A stretch of DNA of 64,000 bases from JAEXOD01 sp043805435 (lineage in GTDB: Bacteria; Bacteroidota; Ignavibacteria; Ignavibacteriales; Melioribacteraceae), in NCBI GenBank assembly GCA_043805435.1, contig JAZDHY010000069.1, positions 1 to 64,000 of the forward strand. The letters run 5' to 3'. Positions 45,823-55,617 of this stretch are shown here, in pieces (the stretch's first letter is position 1; each line of letters opens with the position of its first letter). The notes under the pieces were generated by a model. It was not told where the DNA came from. It did no database searches and saw only the letters and a list, made by a program, of their open reading frames with translations. The position numbers were made by a program, and so were the translations under genes.

Positions 45823-47659
45823 AATATTATTCGGAGTTGTTTTCCTTTTCTCCGTAATTCTTTTATTAAGTATTCTGGGTGTGCTTTTTATAAATCAGCT
45901 CACCTCAAAAACTAAAGGGACAAGAGAAGATAATTATTCTTCTGTTGACTATATGAAAAATATGTTTATTTCAATAGATGAGATGAACTTTTTTCAATCT
46001 GCAGATATTTTGAATAATAACCCTATTGATTCGATTAATTATCTAAATTATTTAGATGCTAAAAGAAAATTTGAAAAGTATCTTAACCTTGAAACTAATA
46101 CTATTACCGAAATTGGAGAAGCCGAAATTGTAAATTCTTTACACACCAATTATAGAGAGTATTTGAATTTATATAAAAGTTTAAAATATACATCTTCAAT
46201 TAAATCACAAGAGCTTTTAGAGTTTAATAAATATTATTTTGAAGTTCGTTCGCGAATTGAAGATATTTTTAATATTAATATGAATGCTATTAATAAAAAA
46301 AATGAAGCTATGCAAAATACTGCAAATGATGTAACTTTTTATATGATTGTTGTTGCTTTATTTAGCATTATCGTTTCATCGGTTTTTATATTTTCTTTCC
46401 CCAATAAAATTGTTAGACCTATAAAAGATTTAACCAAAAGCATAAAATATATAAGTGAAAAAAACTATAACCAAAAGCTGGAAATAAAAACAAATGATGA
46501 ACTGGGCGAATTGGCTTTTGCTTTTAATGCAATGGTTGAAAAATTAAAGTTATACGATGCAAAACATATTGATAGACTTTTGTTTGAACAAAAAAGAATG
46601 GAAGCTGTTGTACAAAGTTTTGAAGACGGTATTTTATTTATTGATGAGGATAGAAAAATTGTATTGGTTAATAATACTACTTTACAAATTACCGGCTTAA
46701 AAGAGGAAGATTTAATTTTACACTATATTTACGATATTATTACACAAAACGATTTATTAAACGAAATTTACAAAACAGTAATAAATCATCAACAAAATTT
46801 TGAAACAAATATTAGGCCCCTTAGAGTTATACAAAACAATAAAGAATATTTTTATAATATCGAATCCGAAGAAATTGTAACTTATTCCGAACTTGCTAAA
46901 AAGGAAATATTTATTGGGAGCCTTGTTATTTTAAAAAATATCACCAAATTCCAAGAACGCGATGTAGCTAAAACTAATCTGCTTGCAACAGTATCGCACG
47001 AACTTAAAACCCCTCTTTCCTCAATAAACTTAAGTATTAAATTATTGGAAGACAAACGCGTTGGCGGTTTAAACGAAAAGCAAAACGAATTACTTGTTAC
47101 ATTAAAACAGCAAAGTTTAAGGTTATCCAGGGTAATTAACGAAATTTTAGAGTTTTCGCAATTAGACACCGGAAACATAAAACTAAAATTTGCTTATGCA
47201 AAACCGGATCTTGTTATTGATATTGCCATAACTGCACTATCAATGCAGTTGTCAGAAAAAAATATTGACCTTGAAACTGAAATTGAAGAACAGCTGCCCG
47301 AAATTTATATTGATCTGGAAAAATTGGTCTTTGTATTAATTAATATTTTAAATAATGCTATTCGGTTTTCAAAACGGGATGACAGAATAATAATTAAGCT
47401 GCAAAAAACAACTGATCCCTTAAATGAAATTGCAGTTGAATTTTCTGTTACCGATAATGGACCCGGCATACCAATAGAAAACCAGCCTAAGTTATTTCAT
47501 AAATTTTCGCAAGTGGGTAATAAAACCAAACATGGCTGGGGTTTGGGTTTGGCTATCAGTAAAGAATTTGTTCAAGCACAAAACGGTAAAATTTGGGTAA
47601 ATAGCCAAGTTGGCATAGGTAGTACTTTTGCGTTTTCTATTCCTGTTAAAAAAACGTAA
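45803..47659 (+). CDS. HAMP-PAS histidine kinase of the Kdp locus (paralogue 2)
   Basis: A 618-residue membrane kinase with the same layout as the gene at 36341: membrane helix, periplasmic helical sensor, helix at about 180-200, HAMP (VRPIKDLTKSIKYISEKNYNQ), PAS (GILFIDEDRKIVLVNNTT), HisKA (LLATVSHELKTPLSS) and HATPase (NILNNAIRFSKRDD, DNGPGIP, GWGLGLAIS). It overlaps the KdpD-like gene by 20 bases and is probably its signalling partner. It may act on the NtrC-type regulator at 38395 together with or against paralogue 1; this is inference. Confidence 0.9.
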   Translation: MKTIKTKILFGVVFLFSVILLLSILGVLFINQLTSKTKGTREDNYSSVDYMKNMFISIDEMNFFQSADILNNNPIDSINYLNYLDAKRKFEKYLNLETNTITEIGEAEIVNSLHTNYREYLNLYKSLKYTSSIKSQELLEFNKYYFEVRSRIEDIFNINMNAINKKNEAMQNTANDVTFYMIVVALFSIIVSSVFIFSFPNKIVRPIKDLTKSIKYISEKNYNQKLEIKTNDELGELAFAFNAMVEKLKLYDAKHIDRLLFEQKRMEAVVQSFEDGILFIDEDRKIVLVNNTTLQITGLKEEDLILHYIYDIITQNDLLNEIYKTVINHQQNFETNIRPLRVIQNNKEYFYNIESEEIVTYSELAKKEIFIGSLVILKNITKFQERDVAKTNLLATVSHELKTPLSSINLSIKLLEDKRVGGLNEKQNELLVTLKQQSLRLSRVINEILEFSQLDTGNIKLKFAYAKPDLVIDIAITALSMQLSEKNIDLETEIEEQLPEIYIDLEKLVFVLINILNNAIRFSKRDDRIIIKLQKTTDPLNEIAVEFSVTDNGPGIPIENQPKLFHKFSQVGNKTKHGWGLGLAISKEFVQAQNGKIWVNSQVGIGSTFAFSIPVKKT

Positions 47660-47919
47660 TTTTTATAAATGAGGTTATATTACAAAAATAGGCTATTTGT
47701 TAAAAGAAGATATAACTATCAATTTGAAATTAAATAATAGATTTATTAAGTATTTAAACAATACCAAATGCTTACCCTTCTCCAATTGAAGCACTATAAT
47801 CAATTATCTTGCTACAATTGTAATTCTTGGCATTTGACCTGCTTTTAATGAAGCATAAACCATTGGCCGCACTAATTATCAATTAAATACCGCAGCCAAT
47901 TATTTATTTGGGGTTAATA

Positions 47920-50900
47920 TTAAATACTGGGCGGAATTAATTTATACACTACCGGAGTTACTATACGCGATAATAATGTTGAACTTATTAAGCCGCCAAT
48001 AATAACAATTGCAAGAGGAGAAATCATAGGATTTGTTGAAAGTGCAATTGGCATTAAACCGCCTATTGCCGTAAGTGATGTTAATATTATTGGTAAAAAT
48101 CTTACTTCGCCCGCTTCACGTATTGCTTCTTCAACCGGTTTCCCCTGCCGGCGTAATTGATTTGTAAAATCCACAAGCAAAATTGTATTTTTTACTTCAA
48201 TACCCGCAAGCGCAATTAAACCAATTACAGCAACAAAAGATAACGAATTGCCTGTAAATAATAGTGCAATTACGGCACCAACTATTCCTAACGGGATTAC
48301 GGATAATACAATTAAAGTGCTTTTAAATGTTTGAAACTCAAGTATAAGTACGGCAATAAAAAGGAAAAGGGTTACAACAATTACAGAAGTAAACCCGCCA
48401 AAAGATTCCTCGCGCTGTTCAATTTCGCCGCCCATTTCGTAACGGTATCCTGCCGGTAAATTTATTTTATCCATTTTATTAATTACATCTGATATTACAT
48501 TGTCATTCAAATAACCTTTTTTTACAAAAGCACTTAAAGAAACTGTTCTTATTTTATTTTTATGATTAATCGTCAAAGGTGAAGATTCAAGTTGAAGAGT
48601 TGTTATTTGTGTTAATGGAATAGCAGTCCTCTGCATATTATTTACATAAAGATTGTCAAAAGCATCAAGCGAATTTGTATTTTGTTTTTCTTTTGTAAAT
48701 TGAATATTATAATTGTCTCCGTCTCCGTCGGTCATTTTGCCGACCTCAAACCCGGCAACAGCCAAACGGATTGTACGGTCTATATTAATAATTGGTATTC
48801 CAAGCATTGCTGCTTTTTCTTTGTTTATTATAACCCTTATATCGGATTTTAAATTACTTACCGGATTATTTACATATAAAGTGCCTTCTGTATTTTTAAT
48901 AACAGTTTCTACTTTTGCGGCTAGTGATCTAAGTGTATCCAAATTGTCGCCAAATAATCTAACTTCTACGGGCGCAACAACCGGGGGTCCTTGTTCAAAA
49001 TCTTTTACTTCAATTTTTGCTCCTTCGTAAGGTGTCCATTTATTTCGAAGCTCTTCAATTAATTCTAATTTTCTTTTGGGGCTGGTTTTTTCTTCAAGCT
49101 GTATAAATATTTGAGCATAATCGGTACATTCGTTTTTAGGGAGTACATTATAATAAATTTGAGGATTTCCTCTGCCTACGTTTGAAGCAAAATATTTAAT
49201 TTCGGGATAATTATTTAATTCCATTTCAATTCTTTTTGTAACTTCGTTTGTATAGGTAAAGTTAGATTGAAGCGGTGTAGTAATTTCAACCAAAAATTGT
49301 GGCTTTTCGGATGACGGGAAAAGACTAAATCCAATAACCGGAATTAACATCAAAGAACCGATAAAGAAAATTACCGCAATAATTGTTGTAATTGCCGGTT
49401 TGTTTAATGCTTTATCAAGCAGTTTTGAATAACTTTTGTGAATTAGTTTTTTCAGTCCGCGTAAAAATATATTCCCTTCCGAACTATCCGCATGTTCTTT
49501 TAATATTTTACTGGCAAGAAACGGTATTATAGTAAGGGACACTATCATTGAAGCCAGAACACTAGTAATAACCCCCATTGGCAGACTGCGAATAAAATCG
49601 CCCGACGAGCCGGGTAAAAACACAAGTGGCAAAAATGCAATAATTAAAGTTGCCGTACAGCCAATAACCGCAAGAGTAATTTGCTGAGTGGCTTTTATTG
49701 TTGCTTCAAAACGAGAATGTCCTTCACGCATCCAGCGTTCAATATTTTCTACTACCACAATGCTGTCATCAACAAGCAGGCCCAGGGCTACTACAAACCC
49801 TACAATGCTTAATTGGTTTAGCGTGTATCCCAGCATGTCCATTAATATAATGCCTATTGATAAAGAAAGAGGGATTGAAATCATTACAATTATAGAAGCT
49901 CTGCCGCCAAGGGGAAGAAGTGTAAAAGCAACTATTATAATTGCTATAAGAAAATCCATACCTAAACCACCCAGCCGTTTATTTACATTTTCCGCCTGGT
50001 CAAAATTGTGAATAAAATCAATGTTCTTAGGAAGGGAAGATTTAAATTTTTCTATAACTTGTAGATATTCTTTTTGAGTGTCTGAAATGTTTTCTCCCGG
50101 CTTTTGAGCGGCAACAACAAATAAAGCTCTATAGCCGTTCATGCGGGTTATATATTTTTCTCTTTCGTAATCAATAAAAACGTTTGCAATATCCTTTAGA
50201 TATATATTTTTGCCGTAATAGGAATAAACAATTGTGTTTTTAATTTCTTCCGTGCTTTTGTAGTTTCCGCTTGTTTGTATATTAAATGTTTTGTTTCCGG
50301 CCTCAACACTTCCGCCGGGAATAGTTACGGCATCGCTTTGAACAGTGCCCAAAACTGCCGCAAGGGGAACATTCATTTGTGCCATTTTATCTAATTTTAA
50401 TTCAACTCGAACAATTTTTTCGGGCAGTCCATGGATTTCAACATTTTTTAATTGTGGCAGCTGTTCTAAATAATCTTTAAAATATTCGCTGTATTCTTTT
50501 AATTTTTCGTATGGGGCGTTTTCCGAAATAAGAGCTGTTTGGATAACATTAACATTTGAAGGCAACCATTTTTGAATATCAATACTGTAAATGTCCGAAG
50601 GCAGTTCGTTCCGAGTATTGTTAACCTCTCTAACAACCTCTTGATATTTTTCATCAACATTATAACCATGTTTATAAATAACCCATAAAACGGCTAAACC
50701 ATCACTCATTTTGCTGTTAACTTTTTTAATTCCTTCTAGTGCCGTTAATTTCGATTCCAAAGGTTTAACAACTAATTCTTCTAAATCTTTTGGGCTTGCA
50801 CCGGGATAAACAACAATTACAGGAAATTCGGGCGAACTAAGTTCGGGATCTTCGGCGCGGGGCATGTTTAAAATTGTTGTAATTCCAAGTGCTATTATCA

Positions 50901-50958
50901 TTACAAAAATGATAAGTGTAAATTGATAATTTTTAACTGCATATTCTGATATTTTCAT
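47920..50958 (-). CDS. RND efflux transporter (HAE1/AcrB-like)
   Basis: A 1,012-residue inner-membrane pump of RND type with 12 helices. Proton-relay aspartates are in GLLVDDSIVVVENIERW (TM4). Signatures include the start YAVKNYQFTLIIFVMIIALG, PGGSVEAGNKTFNIQTSG and the C-terminal VGLIALAGIEVKNTILLVDF. It exports drugs, dyes or other compounds through a periplasmic adaptor and TolC-like channel encoded in front (50967-53381). It is the last gene of the TetR-controlled operon. Confidence 0.93.
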   Translation of the reverse strand: MKISEYAVKNYQFTLIIFVMIIALGITTILNMPRAEDPELSSPEFPVIVVYPGASPKDLEELVVKPLESKLTALEGIKKVNSKMSDGLAVLWVIYKHGYNVDEKYQEVVREVNNTRNELPSDIYSIDIQKWLPSNVNVIQTALISENAPYEKLKEYSEYFKDYLEQLPQLKNVEIHGLPEKIVRVELKLDKMAQMNVPLAAVLGTVQSDAVTIPGGSVEAGNKTFNIQTSGNYKSTEEIKNTIVYSYYGKNIYLKDIANVFIDYEREKYITRMNGYRALFVVAAQKPGENISDTQKEYLQVIEKFKSSLPKNIDFIHNFDQAENVNKRLGGLGMDFLIAIIIVAFTLLPLGGRASIIVMISIPLSLSIGIILMDMLGYTLNQLSIVGFVVALGLLVDDSIVVVENIERWMREGHSRFEATIKATQQITLAVIGCTATLIIAFLPLVFLPGSSGDFIRSLPMGVITSVLASMIVSLTIIPFLASKILKEHADSSEGNIFLRGLKKLIHKSYSKLLDKALNKPAITTIIAVIFFIGSLMLIPVIGFSLFPSSEKPQFLVEITTPLQSNFTYTNEVTKRIEMELNNYPEIKYFASNVGRGNPQIYYNVLPKNECTDYAQIFIQLEEKTSPKRKLELIEELRNKWTPYEGAKIEVKDFEQGPPVVAPVEVRLFGDNLDTLRSLAAKVETVIKNTEGTLYVNNPVSNLKSDIRVIINKEKAAMLGIPIINIDRTIRLAVAGFEVGKMTDGDGDNYNIQFTKEKQNTNSLDAFDNLYVNNMQRTAIPLTQITTLQLESSPLTINHKNKIRTVSLSAFVKKGYLNDNVISDVINKMDKINLPAGYRYEMGGEIEQREESFGGFTSVIVVTLFLFIAVLILEFQTFKSTLIVLSVIPLGIVGAVIALLFTGNSLSFVAVIGLIALAGIEVKNTILLVDFTNQLRRQGKPVEEAIREAGEVRFLPIILTSLTAIGGLMPIALSTNPMISPLAIVIIGGLISSTLLSRIVTPVVYKLIPPSI

Positions 50959-50966
50959 TGCTTGGC

Positions 50967-52013
50967 CTATTTTACAATTTTAATTTTGGAATTATCGTTA
51001 AGATATGCGCTTCCTGAGACTATTAAAAATTTTGCTTTTTCTAATCCGGCACTTATCAAAACATTGTTTTTGTTAATTTCGGCAATGGTAACTTTAACTT
51101 TTTTTACAGTAGTATTATCATTAGTAATAAATAAATACCCTGTGTTCCCGTCCCCATCAAGGAGTGCTTCGTAAGGAATAAGCCACGAGCTTAAAATTTT
51201 AGAAGGGATTATATTTGCTTTCCCAAACAAGCCGCTGGCAATTTTTGGTAAAAAATTTGATTCGAGTTTTAAATCGACAGAAAATGTGCCTGTATATGGG
51301 TCAATACCTTCGGATTTCCTTAAAACATAAGCAGTAAGCATTTGGTCTGGGTATGCATCAAGTTTTACTTCCGCCCGGTCATGTAATTTAATAACAGCCC
51401 ATTCAATATCGCTAACTGTAACTTTTAGTAACCAATTGTTATTGTTTGCACCATTTGTCTGTATTACAGGCATACCTGAACCGATCATTTGTCCTTCGTT
51501 TGCAAACTTTTTTAACACATAACCGTTTTCAAGCGCTCTTATTTCGGAATAGTCTTTGTTGAACTCTGCAATATTTAATTGTTTGGTGGATATGTCTAGA
51601 CCGGATTTGGCGTTTTGCAATTGTTCCAAAGTAGTTACGCTATCTTTGTATAAATTATTAACGCGATTGTAATCCCGTAAAGCTTTTTCGTAACCTATTT
51701 TTGCCTGCTGAACCATTGCATCAATTTCGCCAAGATTAAGTGTTGCAAGCAGCTGCCCTTTTTTAATGGCATCACCTTCTTTTACATAAATTTTATTAAT
51801 CACACCGCCCGTTTTAAATGAAAGGTATGTTTCATCATCGGTAGTAAATTGTCCTGAAGTAATAATAGTGCGCTGAACATCTTCTTTTATAAGTGATGTT
51901 ACCTTAACAGGAATAATCTCTTTATCTGTTTGTGAAATATCCTTTTTTTCGTTTTTACAGCCGGTAAAAAATAACGAAAATAATAAAACAAATAATCCAA
52001 ATAACTTTTTCAT
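50967..52013 (-). CDS. RND periplasmic adaptor (membrane fusion lipoprotein)
   Basis: A 348-residue adaptor with lipoprotein signal (LLFSLFFTGC, lipid Cys at about 19). The barrel-sandwich and hairpin segments are YLSFKTGGVINKIYVKEGDAIKKGQLLATL and then a coiled hairpin (about residues 100-150) and VKKVKVTIAEINKNNVLISAGLE. It links the RND pump at 47920 with the TolC-like protein at 52026. The gap to the pump gene is 8 bases. Confidence 0.9.
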   Translation of the reverse strand: MKKLFGLFVLLFSLFFTGCKNEKKDISQTDKEIIPVKVTSLIKEDVQRTIITSGQFTTDDETYLSFKTGGVINKIYVKEGDAIKKGQLLATLNLGEIDAMVQQAKIGYEKALRDYNRVNNLYKDSVTTLEQLQNAKSGLDISTKQLNIAEFNKDYSEIRALENGYVLKKFANEGQMIGSGMPVIQTNGANNNNWLLKVTVSDIEWAVIKLHDRAEVKLDAYPDQMLTAYVLRKSEGIDPYTGTFSVDLKLESNFLPKIASGLFGKANIIPSKILSSWLIPYEALLDGDGNTGYLFITNDNTTVKKVKVTIAEINKNNVLISAGLEKAKFLIVSGSAYLNDNSKIKIVK

Positions 52014-52025
52014 AATAACCTTTGT

Positions 52026-53381
52026 TTAATAATTAATTTTTGTTGAAGGTGATTCTCTTTCGTAATTTGCTAAAGCAATTAATACTTTGTGTTTGTTGAT
52101 ATTTACAAGCATTTTTGCGGTTACAAGTTGGTTTCTGGCATCTAAAGTTTCAATAAATGAATTGACCCCCTGTTGATAACCTTTTTCAATTAAGTTGTTG
52201 TAACTTGATGCAGCTTCTAATTGTTTTTTTGACGAGACAAGATTTTTTTTAGCAGCATATACTGCGTTTTTAGCAATAGAAATTGACAGCATAATTGCAC
52301 TTTCATTTTTCTGAAGCTCAAGTTCGGCATTTTTTAATTCAAGAGATGCAGATTCGATTTTGTTGAGGTTTCTGAATCCTTCAAAAAGAGGTACTTCTAA
52401 TTGAATACCAAATAAATAATAGCGTGAGTTTTTATTATATTTCCAATTACTGTCTTGAGCTCCAACGTCAACAAAACCGCTAATTATTGGAATCCAAAAG
52501 TATTTATTCATATTTAGAAGTGATCTGTTAATCTCAATTCCTTGGTTAAGCATTTTAATCTCTTCGCGCAAATCTATTTGTTCGTCGTCCGTAATAGTTT
52601 GATTATCGGTCTCGTTCGGTAAAAAACAATTTATTGGAGAATCTAACTCTTTGTTCAATAAAAAATTAAAATATTTTTTGGCATTATCGGAGTTTGTTTG
52701 TATCTCAACAAGCTGCGATTTTAAGTTTTCTATTTCGCTTTCGGATCTTAAAAGATAAACCGTTAATCCCGAACCGTTTTTTAATAATGATTCGTTGACA
52801 CGTTTCCCTTCCGTTGCTAATTCAATTGCAGAACTATAAATGTTTATTGCTTCAATACTGCTTAAATAATTATAGTAAGCCGTTTTAATTTCTTTTATCA
52901 ATTCTTTTTTATAAAGATTTACTTCATATTCTTTTAGGTGAAGCCGGCCGCTTTGTATTTGTTTGTTATAAATTATCTCAGTATTAAGCAAAGGCATAGA
53001 TGTTCTTATTTTGGCATCATAAAATTTGTAGGGTAAAAAATCCTCACTAACATTGTTTATTTGTGGAAAGCTGTTTGAATTTGTGAGTTGATTTAATGTT
53101 TGATATACGGGATTTAGCATATCTCCAACAGGAATTGAAATACTCCTTCCGCCTTTTCCGCTTGTATAACCTGTTTGCAAAGAAACAGAGGGGAAAAACA
53201 AACTATTTGCGTTTTTAAGGTCATATATAGCTTTGTCATAAGAAATCTTTTTTTGCTGAAGAACAATATTGTTTTTTAGTCCTTCTTGAATATATTCTTC
53301 CAGTGGGGTAAATTGCTGACCAAATATCGGAAGAGAAATAATCAACACATAAAAAAAAATAATTTTTAAATAATTACTCAT
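52026..53381 (-). CDS. TolC-family outer-membrane efflux protein
   Basis: A 451-residue protein with signal peptide ending IFGQ. It shows the long helical repeats of TolC proteins: PLEEYIQEGLKNNIVLQQKKISYDKA near the start and a second copy in the second half (GIQLEVPLFEGFRNLNKIESASLELKNAELELQK). The usual Ala/Tyr-rich ends are seen. It forms the exit channel for the RND pump. First structural gene after tetR. Confidence 0.88.
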   Translation of the reverse strand: MSNYLKIIFFYVLIISLPIFGQQFTPLEEYIQEGLKNNIVLQQKKISYDKAIYDLKNANSLFFPSVSLQTGYTSGKGGRSISIPVGDMLNPVYQTLNQLTNSNSFPQINNVSEDFLPYKFYDAKIRTSMPLLNTEIIYNKQIQSGRLHLKEYEVNLYKKELIKEIKTAYYNYLSSIEAINIYSSAIELATEGKRVNESLLKNGSGLTVYLLRSESEIENLKSQLVEIQTNSDNAKKYFNFLLNKELDSPINCFLPNETDNQTITDDEQIDLREEIKMLNQGIEINRSLLNMNKYFWIPIISGFVDVGAQDSNWKYNKNSRYYLFGIQLEVPLFEGFRNLNKIESASLELKNAELELQKNESAIMLSISIAKNAVYAAKKNLVSSKKQLEAASSYNNLIEKGYQQGVNSFIETLDARNQLVTAKMLVNINKHKVLIALANYERESPSTKINY

Positions 53382-53418
53382 TACAGCTCCAATAATATTA
53401 ACGATAGTAAATTTATAT

Positions 53419-53428
53419 ACAGTGTTCA
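53419..53428. promoter_or_regulatory. candidate TetR operator half, tolC side
   Basis: ACAGTGTTCA occurs between tetR and the TolC-like gene. The same ten bases occur inverted as TGAACACTGT at 54082-54091, just upstream of tetR. An identical 10-mer in opposite orientation flanking a TetR gene fits operators through which the repressor controls itself and the efflux operon. The fuller dyad could not be defined by eye. Confidence 0.45.
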
Positions 53429-53446
53429 GTGCAGTTTAAAAATTTT

Positions 53447-54064
53447 TTAAACTATAAAAGATCTCAAAATATTCAACGCTTGTTCAAATAAGTTTAGCGG
53501 ATTAAATCCATGTCCGGTTGTATCAAAATGGATAAGGCGATTTCTCATATGTAAAGAAACCATTCCGTGCACTATTGACCAAAAAACAAAAGAAATAGAA
53601 TCAACATCATGATCTTTGAAAAATCCGGCTTCTTTGCATTGTAAAACGTTTTGTTTTAGCAGGTCGTATGTTCTATTACCGCATACCCAAGTGTTGCATT
53701 CTTTAATTTTAAGACCGGGGCTCTTTAAAATGAACATAAGATCATAATATTCGGGATGTTCAAGAGCAAAACTAAGGTAAGCTCTTCCGTGGGCAGTTAA
53801 TCGTTCTCGTGGATCGGAAATGTTTTGCACTTCCATTTGGTGTTTGTATAGTTCCGTAAAACCCAAAGTATGAAGTTCAAAAAAAATTGCATCCTTATCT
53901 TCAAAGTAGAGATAAATTGTTGACGGACTGTATTCAATTTTTTCAGCTATCCTGCGAATTGAAACAGCTTCGTAACCTTCTTCTATAAACAGACGCATTG
54001 CAGCATCAAGAATAGCTTGTCTCATTTCTAATTTTTCTTTTTTCCGTCTTTCGGAAATTCCCAC
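53447..54064 (-). CDS. TetR-family transcriptional regulator
   Basis: A 205-residue repressor with the N-terminal helix-turn-helix MRQAILDAAMRLFIEEGYEAVSIRRIAEKIEYSPSTIYLYFEDKDAIFF. The C-terminal ligand domain (about 90-195) has the TetR_C_33-like form with LAHGRAYLSFALEHPEYYDLMF. It starts at GTG (54064). It precedes a TolC-adaptor-RND operon on the same strand and probably represses it until an exported compound binds. Confidence 0.9.
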   Translation of the reverse strand: MGISERRKKEKLEMRQAILDAAMRLFIEEGYEAVSIRRIAEKIEYSPSTIYLYFEDKDAIFFELHTLGFTELYKHQMEVQNISDPRERLTAHGRAYLSFALEHPEYYDLMFILKSPGLKIKECNTWVCGNRTYDLLKQNVLQCKEAGFFKDHDVDSISFVFWSIVHGMVSLHMRNRLIHFDTTGHGFNPLNLFEQALNILRSFIV

Positions 54065-54081
54065 GTACAGCCTTTATTTTA

Positions 54082-54091
54082 TGAACACTGT
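54082..54091. promoter_or_regulatory. candidate TetR operator half, upstream of tetR
   Basis: TGAACACTGT lies 18-27 bases upstream of the tetR start codon and is the reverse complement of the element at 53419-53428. Location near the tetR promoter fits autoregulation. Confidence 0.45.
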
Positions 54092-54454
54092 TTATTTATT
54101 GAGCGAAACTTAGTAAAAGTATTTTAATTTGTCAAGAGGTTTTTAAAATATATTTCCAAAATCAAAAAAATGGCGTAGATATTAAAATATTTATGCTAAA
54201 CAAGTTACAAAATTGCGAATTTAGTAAGTGTTTTGCTGTTATGGTTAGACCAATAATCATAAAATAATGCAATACTTAATAATTGTGGTCAGCAAGGTAA
54301 AAACTTTTAATTTGCTTTTTGTACTATAAATAAATTAATTTAGTAATGGAGATATTTTAAATATTTATAAGCGGTTAAGTAAATATACTTATTAAAGGAA
54401 TTTTATTTTATTAAATCCGCCTGAATGTAATACTTAACCCCAAAGAGGATAATT
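54092..54454. other. spacer upstream of the GNAT-like gene
   Basis: AT-rich region between the divergent tetR and 54455 genes. It presumably holds both promoters. No open frame or strong palindrome beyond the TetR-like 10-mer was found. Confidence 0.5.
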
Positions 54455-55579
54455 TTGAACATCGTAATTAAAGAAGTAACAACATCCGGTGATTTGAGGA
54501 GTTTTGTTTTGTTTTTGTATAAGCTTTATGAACAAAATAAATACTGGGTACCACCGTTAATATCCGACGAATTCAAATCGTTAAAAAAGGATAAAAATCC
54601 CGCATTTGATTTTTGCGATGCAAAATATTGGCTTGCTTATAAAGACGGTAAAATTGTAGGAAGGATAGCCGGAATAATAAATAAAAAGTATAACGATAAA
54701 TGGAATTCAAAAACAGCACGGTTTGGCTGGTTCGATTTTATTGACGATCCGAAAGTAGCAAAAATGTTATTGGAAACCGTTGAAAAATGGGCTAAAGAGA
54801 ACAACCTAACCTCCTTACACGGGCCTCTTGGATTTACTGATATGGATGGCGAAGGTGCCCTTATTGAAGGTTTTGAAGAAGTTAGTACATTAGGAGCTTT
54901 ATATAATTATCCGTATTATCCAAAATATATTGAAAATTGCGGTTACAAAAAAGATAGCGACTGGGTTGAATTTGAAGTTACTATGACTTCGGTTGTTGAT
55001 GAAAAAGTAAAAAGAATAGCCGAAATTGCCCTTAAAAGGAATAATTTAACTTTACTAAAGGTAAAAAAGGCTAAAGAAATTCTTCCTTACGGCCGAGATA
55101 TTTTTAATGTATTAAACGAAGCTTATACTGACTTGTACGGATTTGTTGCACTTTCGGAAAAACAAATAGATATGTATATTAAACAATATTTTGGATTTAT
55201 TTTACCCGAATATGTTCCTGTGGTTTTAGATGCAAATAACAAAGTTGTTGCGTTTGGAATTACAATGCCTTCTCTTTCGGCTGCTTTGCAAAAAAGCAAA
55301 GGCAGATTATTTCCGTTTGGATTTATTCATGTGTTAAAAGCTTTGAAAAAAAATAACAAAGTGGATTTATATCTTTCGGCAGTTAGGCCTGATATGCAAA
55401 ACAAGGGTGTGAATGCAATATTAATGCATGAAATTAACAAAGTGTTTGTTAAAAACAAAATTGAAAAAGTGGAAACCAATAGAGAACTAGAAGATAACAA
55501 AAAAATACAATCACAATGGAAATTTTTTGATAGCAGACAGCATAAACGTAGAAGATGTTACAAAAAAGAACTGCATTAA
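54455..55579 (+). CDS. GNAT-like acyltransferase-fold protein (YghO-like)
   Basis: A 374-residue protein starting at TTG with AGAGGAT in front. The start IKEVTTSGDLRSFVLFLYKLYEQNKYWVPPLISDEFKSL, then KNPAFDFCDAKYWLAYKDGKIVGRIAGIINKKYN are typical of the YghO/GNAT-like proteins common in Bacteroidota. The C-terminal half holds a second GNAT-like part (VDLYLSAVRPDMQNKGVNAILMHEI). The substrate is not known. It precedes a methyltransferase gene after 38 bases. Confidence 0.75.
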   Translation: MNIVIKEVTTSGDLRSFVLFLYKLYEQNKYWVPPLISDEFKSLKKDKNPAFDFCDAKYWLAYKDGKIVGRIAGIINKKYNDKWNSKTARFGWFDFIDDPKVAKMLLETVEKWAKENNLTSLHGPLGFTDMDGEGALIEGFEEVSTLGALYNYPYYPKYIENCGYKKDSDWVEFEVTMTSVVDEKVKRIAEIALKRNNLTLLKVKKAKEILPYGRDIFNVLNEAYTDLYGFVALSEKQIDMYIKQYFGFILPEYVPVVLDANNKVVAFGITMPSLSAALQKSKGRLFPFGFIHVLKALKKNNKVDLYLSAVRPDMQNKGVNAILMHEINKVFVKNKIEKVETNRELEDNKKIQSQWKFFDSRQHKRRRCYKKELH

Positions 55580-55617
55580 TAGATAAATTGGTAATTTAAA
55601 ATAATATTTAGACTATT

